Origin: Streptomyces cellostaticus
Lineage (GTDB): Bacteria > Actinomycetota > Actinomycetes > Streptomycetales > Streptomycetaceae
Reading direction: 5' to 3'
DNA length: 64,000 bases
Assembly: GCF_001513965.1 (NCBI RefSeq)
Contig: NZ_KQ948029.1
Span: forward strand, 53,775 to 117,774
A model generated the notes under the pieces. The model did no database searches. It was not told where the DNA came from and saw only the letters and a list, made by a program, of their open reading frames with translations. The position numbers were made by a program, and so were the translations under genes. The first letter of the stretch is position 1. Every line of letters starts with the position of its first letter. Below are positions 59,708 to 64,000 of this stretch, piece by piece.

Positions 59708-60169
59708 ATGACCGTCGAGCTGGTGGGCACCGCCGAACGCACGCTGCAGAGCCAGAGGTTCGCCGCCCTGTACGCGGAGGCACAGCAGTTCTACGCGCAC
59801 CAGATGCAGATCCTGGACACGCACGACACCGAGCGCTGGGCGGGCACCTTCACCGAGGACGCCGTCATCGAACTGCCTTTCCTGCCCGGGCCGGTGCGTG
59901 CCCGCACCGGGCTCGCCCGCTACGTGCGCGCCGGCGCGGCACGGCAGCGGCGGGCCGGCAGCCGCCTCGACCACTGGGTCGGCATGCTCGACGTACAGCC
60001 CCAGACGGACGGGTCGCTGCACACCCGCTGCTCGGCCCTGGTGTACGTCACGCCGTGCGGAGGCAGTTCCAAGGTCCTGTACGTGTGCGTCATGGAGGAC
60101 GTCCTGGTCCGCACCCGCGGCCAGTGGCGCACCGCGCACCGCCGGGTGACCCGCGACGACCTGGCCTGA
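59708..60169 (+). CDS. SnoaL-like / NTF2-fold protein
   Basis: A 153-residue protein of the SnoaL-like (NTF2) fold: an N-terminal helix (RFAALYAEAQQFYAHQMQILD), a THDTERWAGTFTEDAVIELP strand-turn, then three long strands ending WRTAHRRVTRDD. Such proteins are polyketide cyclases, hydroxylases, isomerases, or subunits of ring dioxygenases; no partner is next to it. ATG 59708 lies 9 nt after GGAGG. It diverges from the small DrrA-tail-like gene. Confidence 0.75.
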   Translation: MTVELVGTAERTLQSQRFAALYAEAQQFYAHQMQILDTHDTERWAGTFTEDAVIELPFLPGPVRARTGLARYVRAGAARQRRAGSRLDHWVGMLDVQPQTDGSLHTRCSALVYVTPCGGSSKVLYVCVMEDVLVRTRGQWRTAHRRVTRDDLA

Positions 60170-60185
60170 GCACTCGTGCGAGGCC

Positions 60186-60209
60186 GGCGGGGCCGAAGAC
60201 GGTCCCGCC
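60186..60209. terminator. Short bidirectional terminator hairpin
   Basis: A 9-bp stem with one wobble pair (60186-60194 with 60201-60209, 6-nt loop) between the convergent SnoaL-like and hypothetical genes. No T run. Confidence 0.5.
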
Positions 60210-60215
60210 CGAAGA

Positions 60216-60926
60216 TCAGGGCAGGCTGGTGAATGCGGCGAAGATGTCGTCGAGTTCGCGTGTGTGCACGGTGAGCGACACGGCCGTGATCGCTGCCGCG
60301 TCGAGGACCGCGAGCACGGCCCGGAGGGTCTCGATGCCGGCGTCGCCTGGGATCTGGAGGGTGAGCGTCGCGGGGTCGCTCAGCGCGTCGCCGAGGCCCG
60401 GGGCTGATCCGGCGCCGAAGGCGTCGCCGGCACGTTCGAGCGCGATCGCATCGGCGAACCGCAGGCGGATGAGACCGTCGGGCGGATCGTTCCGGGGCGC
60501 CCGCCAGAACTCGGGATCGTCGGATTCGGGGTCGCCGGAATCGGGGTCGCCGGCCGGTCGGTCCGGCCCGGGCTCCTGGTACGCCGGCACGATGCTCAGG
60601 CCGGTCCCGGGCCCGGTGGGGCGGTCGGACCTGTGCACGGCGGGGCGGTCGTTCTCGGGCAACGCGTCGGCTTCGATCAGGGCGCTCAGCAGTACGAGCC
60701 GGGCCTCGGGCGAGAGGGAGGCGGCGAGACGGCGGGCGAGTCCGCGGGCCTCGTCCCCGTCCCTTTCGGCTGCGACGGTCAGCTCGTGGGCGCGGGCCAC
60801 CAGCTGCCGGATGAAGTCGGCCGATCCTCGGGCAGGTTGATCCGCCGCACCGGATGACCCCGGGACGAGCGGCATGCGGTGGACGCGGCCGTCGGCCGAG
60901 GCAGGAGGCCAGGGGGTGTGTGTCAC
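60216..60926 (-). CDS. Hypothetical protein with DrrA-tail-like C terminus
   Basis: A 236-residue protein from GTG 60926, chosen because GAGGG lies 8 nt upstream; an ATG at 61001 is possible. The N-terminal half is helical (ADFIRQLVARAHELTVAAERDG). The middle is an acidic Asp/Pro/Gly-rich linker with repeated GDPDSGDPESDDPE units. The C-terminal 75 residues resemble the protein at 59186-59497 and end SLTVHTRELDDIFAAF. The two therefore look like paralogues flanking the SnoaL-like gene. Function unknown. Confidence 0.6.
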   Translation of the reverse strand: MTHTPWPPASADGRVHRMPLVPGSSGAADQPARGSADFIRQLVARAHELTVAAERDGDEARGLARRLAASLSPEARLVLLSALIEADALPENDRPAVHRSDRPTGPGTGLSIVPAYQEPGPDRPAGDPDSGDPESDDPEFWRAPRNDPPDGLIRLRFADAIALERAGDAFGAGSAPGLGDALSDPATLTLQIPGDAGIETLRAVLAVLDAAAITAVSLTVHTRELDDIFAAFTSLP

Positions 60927-61041
60927 GGGCACTGCCCTCGCCTTCGCTCGCGTGTCGTCGTCCGGGGGCCGGTGAGCCGGGACCGGCCGCCGCGGGGCCA
61001 TGCCGAGCCGGTGGTCTGCCCTTGCCGTTGCCGTTGCTCGA

Positions 61042-61950
61042 TCACGGCAGGACCTCCGACTCGTCCGGGTCCGGCACGATCACCGTGCCGACCCCGTCGC
61101 TGGTGAACATCTCCAGAAGGACCGAGTGCGGGATCCGTCCGTCGATCACCCGGGCCGCGCCCACGCCGCCCCGTACGGCGTGCAGGCAGCCGGTCATCTT
61201 GGGCACCATGCCGTCGCTCAGCTCCGGCAGGAGCTTCTCCAGCTCGCCGGCCGTGAGCCGCTGGATGACCTCGTCACTGTGCGGCCAGCCCGCGTACAGA
61301 CCCGCGACGTCCGTCAGCATGACGAGCGCCTCGGCGCGCAGCGCGGTCGCGAGCGCTGCCGCCACGGTGTCGGCGTTGACGTTGTAGACCAGGCCGTCCT
61401 CGGCGCTGCGGGCGAGCGGCGAGACCACCGGGATCCGGCCGTCCGCCAGCAGGCTGTCCAGGGCACCGGTGTCCACGCCGGCGATGTCGCCGACCCTGCC
61501 GATGTCCACCGGCTCCCCGTCGATCCACGGCACGTGCCGCACCGCGGTGAGGGTGTCCGCGTCCTCGCCGGTCATGCCGACGGCGAGGGGGCCGTAGCGG
61601 TTGATCAGCCCGACCAGCTCGCGCTGCACCTGCCCGGCGAGGACCATCCGCACCACGTCCATCGCGGGCGGCGAGGTGACTCTGAGCCCGGCTTTGAACT
61701 CGCGCTCCAGACCGCGCCGCGCGAGCTCGGCATCGATCTGGGGGCCTCCTCCGTGCACCACCACGGGCCGCAGCCCGGCGTAGCGCAGGAAGACGACATC
61801 GCGGGCGAAGGCCGCCGTGAGGTCCTCGTCGACCATGGCGTGTCCGCCCAGCTTGATGACGACCGTCCGCCCCTGGTGGCGGGCCAGCCACGGCAGGGCG
61901 TCGCCGATGGACCGGGCCTTGGCCAGGGCCGGGTGCACACGGACGGTCAT
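61042..61950 (-). CDS. argB: Acetylglutamate kinase
   Basis: A 302-residue amino acid kinase. VVIKLGGHAM binds the phosphate, VVVHGGGPQID contacts the substrate, and VNADTVAAALA and KMTGCLHAV complete the active site. It phosphorylates N-acetylglutamate on the route to ornithine and arginine. It is not next to argC, argJ or argD here, so it may be a second copy. An ornithine/lysine N-monooxygenase lies just upstream in the same direction, suggesting that it feeds ornithine into a hydroxamate pathway. Confidence 0.88.
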   Translation of the reverse strand: MTVRVHPALAKARSIGDALPWLARHQGRTVVIKLGGHAMVDEDLTAAFARDVVFLRYAGLRPVVVHGGGPQIDAELARRGLEREFKAGLRVTSPPAMDVVRMVLAGQVQRELVGLINRYGPLAVGMTGEDADTLTAVRHVPWIDGEPVDIGRVGDIAGVDTGALDSLLADGRIPVVSPLARSAEDGLVYNVNADTVAAALATALRAEALVMLTDVAGLYAGWPHSDEVIQRLTAGELEKLLPELSDGMVPKMTGCLHAVRGGVGAARVIDGRIPHSVLLEMFTSDGVGTVIVPDPDESEVLP

Positions 61951-62210
61951 GAGAACCTCGCACGCCGGGGGACGAGGCCGCCGACCGGGCAGTTGGCGCT
62001 CATAGGCACGACTCCTTCTGTGGAGGGTGAATACCTGTCGGCCCGAGCTGTGCTTGCGCCACAATCGTCGCGCGCGGACGCGGGCCGACGAAAGTCGATT
62101 CCCGTCAACTTGGATTACGGAAATCAAGGGGAAATGCGTCCCGCAGGCCATGGATGACGATTCGTTTTCCGCTCGAAAATGAATCGAGGACGGCTTGAAC
62201 GGGAGCGGAA
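61951..62210. other. Intergenic region upstream of argB
   Basis: No gene supported. The stretch is A+T-richer from about 62030 to 62190 and should hold the leftward argB promoter. I see no arginine or iron box that I could defend. Confidence 0.35.
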
Positions 62211-62246
62211 TGGGCCCCGGTGCTGCAGCCACAGCACCGGGGCCCA
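62211..62246. terminator. Strong terminator after the N-monooxygenase gene
   Basis: A perfect 15-bp inverted repeat (arms 62211-62225 and 62232-62246, 6-nt loop) directly past the leftward stop at 62264. It separates that gene from argB. Confidence 0.8.
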
Positions 62247-62263
62247 CCCCACGGTGTGCCGCC

Positions 62264-63616
62264 TCAGGCGGCCGAGGGCGCGACCTCCACGGGGCAGGCA
62301 CTGCCCAGCTCCCGCTCGGTGCGCCGCAGCACGATCGAATCGGCGATCTCGCCGCTGCGTATCGCGATGTTCGACAGCAGGGCCGACGACAGGCCGTGGG
62401 TGTGCTCGGTGCCGCCCTGGAGGTAGACGCCGCAGGTCAGTCCCGATGCGGTGACGAGGCGGTAGTCGCGTTCCACCCGGTGCCTGCCCGTCGCGTCGCG
62501 CAGGAAGTGCCGGTCGAAGTCGCCGAGCAGGCGGGCTGGGTCCAGGCCGTCGTAGCCGCTGGCGAACACCAGCGCGTCGACGGCCAGTTCCTCCGTCCGC
62601 TCGTCGAGCAGCGAGCGCAGGACCACGCGGGTCCTGCTCCCGGCGCGTTCGACCTCGGCGACCCGGGTGAGGTTGCGGAAGTGCAGCCGCCGGCTGCCGC
62701 GCACCTGCTCGTCGTAGGAACGCTGGTACAGGTCCCGGATGACGTCGGCGTCGACCACCGAGTAGTTGGTGTTGCGGTGATAGCGCCAGAACGCGTCCCG
62801 TGCCCGCTCGGTGCCGAAGTAGTACTCGTCCACCGCGCCGGGGTCGAACACCTGGTTGGCGAACGGGGTGTCGTCGGCGATGGAGTAGCCGTAGGACGGG
62901 ATGACCGCGCTGACCTGGGCGTGCGGCAGCGAGTCGTGGAGGAACCGGGTGATCTCGGCCGCGCTCTGCCCGGCGCCGACCACCGCCACGCTCTTGAGGT
63001 CGTCCGGGGCCTGCGCGTTGAACCTGCTCAGGAACTCCGAGCTGTGCCACACCCGTTCGTCGGACGTCACGCCCTCGGGCAGGCGCGGCACCAGGCCCGT
63101 CGAGATGGCCACGTTGCGTGCGGTGACCACGCTGGTGGTGCCGTCGCTGTCGCGCACCTCGATCTCGAGGAGGTCGGGCGTGCGCGACCCGGCCTCGGTG
63201 GCGGGCCGGATCGAGGTGACCTCGGCGCCGTAGGTGACCCGGTCGCTCAGGCCGGCCGCCGCCCACTCCAGGTACTGGTGGAACTCCTGCCGGGTCGGGA
63301 AGAAGTCCTGGTTGTTCACGAACTGCACCAGCCGGTTCGAGGCGTGCAGATACGAGATGAAGCTGAACCGGGACAGCGGATTCCTGAAGGTCGCCAGGTC
63401 CTTGAGGAATGAAATCTGCATCGTCGTCGACGGCAGCAGCATGTTCCGGTGCCAGCCGAATGTGGGCTGCCGCTCGAAGAAATGAGTCCTGACCGGATGC
63501 TGCGGAGCACTCGCACCGTGCTCCTCCAAGGCGATCGCGAGTGACAGGTTGGACGGGCCGAACCCGATACCGACCACGTCGTAGATCTCTTGGCTGCGCC
63601 TGCCCGTTATGCCCAT
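62264..63616 (-). CDS. L-ornithine/L-lysine N-monooxygenase (PvdA/CchB-like)
   Basis: A 450-residue flavin-dependent N-hydroxylase. The FAD motif is VVGIGFGPSNLSLAIAL, the substrate/FAD segment FFERQPTFGWHRNMLLP, the NADPH motif VAVVGAGQSAAEI, and LVFASGYDG and the C-terminal GLSSALLSNIAIRSGEI complete the family pattern. It makes N5-hydroxyornithine or N6-hydroxylysine for hydroxamate siderophores or related N-hydroxylated metabolites. ATG 63616 follows GGGGGAG by about 9 nt. No siderophore synthetase is in the window; it may lie further right. Confidence 0.88.
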   Translation of the reverse strand: MGITGRRSQEIYDVVGIGFGPSNLSLAIALEEHGASAPQHPVRTHFFERQPTFGWHRNMLLPSTTMQISFLKDLATFRNPLSRFSFISYLHASNRLVQFVNNQDFFPTRQEFHQYLEWAAAGLSDRVTYGAEVTSIRPATEAGSRTPDLLEIEVRDSDGTTSVVTARNVAISTGLVPRLPEGVTSDERVWHSSEFLSRFNAQAPDDLKSVAVVGAGQSAAEITRFLHDSLPHAQVSAVIPSYGYSIADDTPFANQVFDPGAVDEYYFGTERARDAFWRYHRNTNYSVVDADVIRDLYQRSYDEQVRGSRRLHFRNLTRVAEVERAGSRTRVVLRSLLDERTEELAVDALVFASGYDGLDPARLLGDFDRHFLRDATGRHRVERDYRLVTASGLTCGVYLQGGTEHTHGLSSALLSNIAIRSGEIADSIVLRRTERELGSACPVEVAPSAA

Positions 63617-63916
63617 AGGAAATGCTCCCCCTTGCGTCTGGAAAACTCGGCCGGTGGCTCGAGAGACCGTTCTGCAGTGTGCTCTGGAGGATGTCTCGAA
63701 GGCAACTCGAATGTGGCATGAAGGCCGCTTGAGAGCTCCTCGAGGCGCTTGCTGTCCGAAGGCGTTGTCCTGTCGACGGGACGGCAGTATGGTCGGCGCG
63801 AATTCTCAGAATCTCCGTGTGGCGCGGCCGATGACGTAGGCGCCCGGAGTAATGCGATCAGTCATGCCCTGAGCCAGAGCCATGCCCTGAGCCGATTACC
63901 GAAAGGGTGGATCCGG
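63617..63916. promoter_or_regulatory. Divergent intergenic region
   Basis: About 300 bp between the leftward N-monooxygenase and the rightward PaiB-like gene, clearly lower in G+C than the genes. It should carry both promoters. I looked for a DmdR/IdeR-type iron box and did not see one. Confidence 0.35.
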
Positions 63917-64000
63917 ATGTTCGTGCCCAGCTTCTACCGTGAACCGGACAGTTCGTGGATGGTGGACCTGATCCGTGGTAATCCATTGGCGCTTGCGGTG
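63917..64000 (+). CDS. PaiB-like FMN-binding protein, 3'-truncated
   Basis: Only the first 28 residues are present, MFVPSFYREPDSSWMVDLIR then GNPLALAV, cut by the window end. The pattern (YVPxxFxExD... LIRxxPLA) matches the start of PaiB-type FMN-binding proteins, known as negative regulators of sporulation and protease genes or as flavin reductases. GAAAGGGTGG precedes the ATG at 63917. Confidence 0.6.
   Translation, partial: MFVPSFYREPDSSWMVDLIRGNPLALAV

Overview
The base composition (about 70-73% G+C), codon use and gene content point to a Streptomyces. The window holds the junction of two antibiotic gene clusters followed by accessory genes. Gene order and domain content match, gene for gene as far as I can recall, the lankamycin/lankacidin region of the linear plasmid pSLA2-L of Streptomyces rochei. 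The right flank here (a StrR-type regulator, a lipase, an MMPL pump, argB and an ornithine N-hydroxylase) is not what I remember from that plasmid, so this is probably a related locus in another strain or replicon. I ran no database search.

Region 1 (1-14484, all + strand) is the end of a lankamycin-type macrolide cluster. It has the last PKS module (AT-KR-ACP-TE, 5'-truncated by the window), a heme-less P450 helper, a glycosyltransferase, a secreted beta-glucosidase, deoxysugar genes (aldo/keto reductase, 3-C-methyltransferase, 4,6-dehydratase, a further methyltransferase), a P450 hydroxylase and a type II thioesterase. No amino-sugar genes are present, which fits a neutral-sugar macrolide. 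A strong bidirectional terminator ends the region.

Region 2 (14558-21367) holds lankacidin accessory genes. A leftward operon encodes an ACP, an FkbH-like glyceryl transferase and a secreted PQQ-type dehydrogenase. A rightward MFS exporter and a leftward MaoC/SDR fusion follow. I infer that ACP, FkbH and MaoC/SDR make a pyruvyl- or lactyl-ACP donor for the N-acyl group on glycine, and that the PQQ enzyme later oxidises the lactamide to a pyruvamide.

Region 3 (21633-45340, + strand) is the trans-AT NRPS/PKS core lkcA-lkcH: C-A-T-KS; stand-alone DH; KR-MT-ACP-KS-DH; trans AT; flavin amine oxidase; KR-ACP-KS-KR-ACP-KS; KS-ACP-TE; isochorismatase-like protein. There are only five KS domains. Region 4 (45399-48756, - strand) has two overlapping ABC-F genes, probably ribosomal self-protection. 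Region 5 (49225-52339, + strand) is a compact pqqA-C-D-E-B operon that supplies the cofactor for the region 2 dehydrogenase.

Region 6 (52521-64000) starts with a StrR/NovG-family activator gene. A perfect StrR/NovG-type operator lies just after it, and a second near-consensus copy sits in the lkcA promoter region. Then come an SGNH hydrolase, two hypothetical proteins, an MMPL transporter, two small related proteins flanking a SnoaL-like gene, argB, an ornithine/lysine N-monooxygenase, and the start of a PaiB-like gene.
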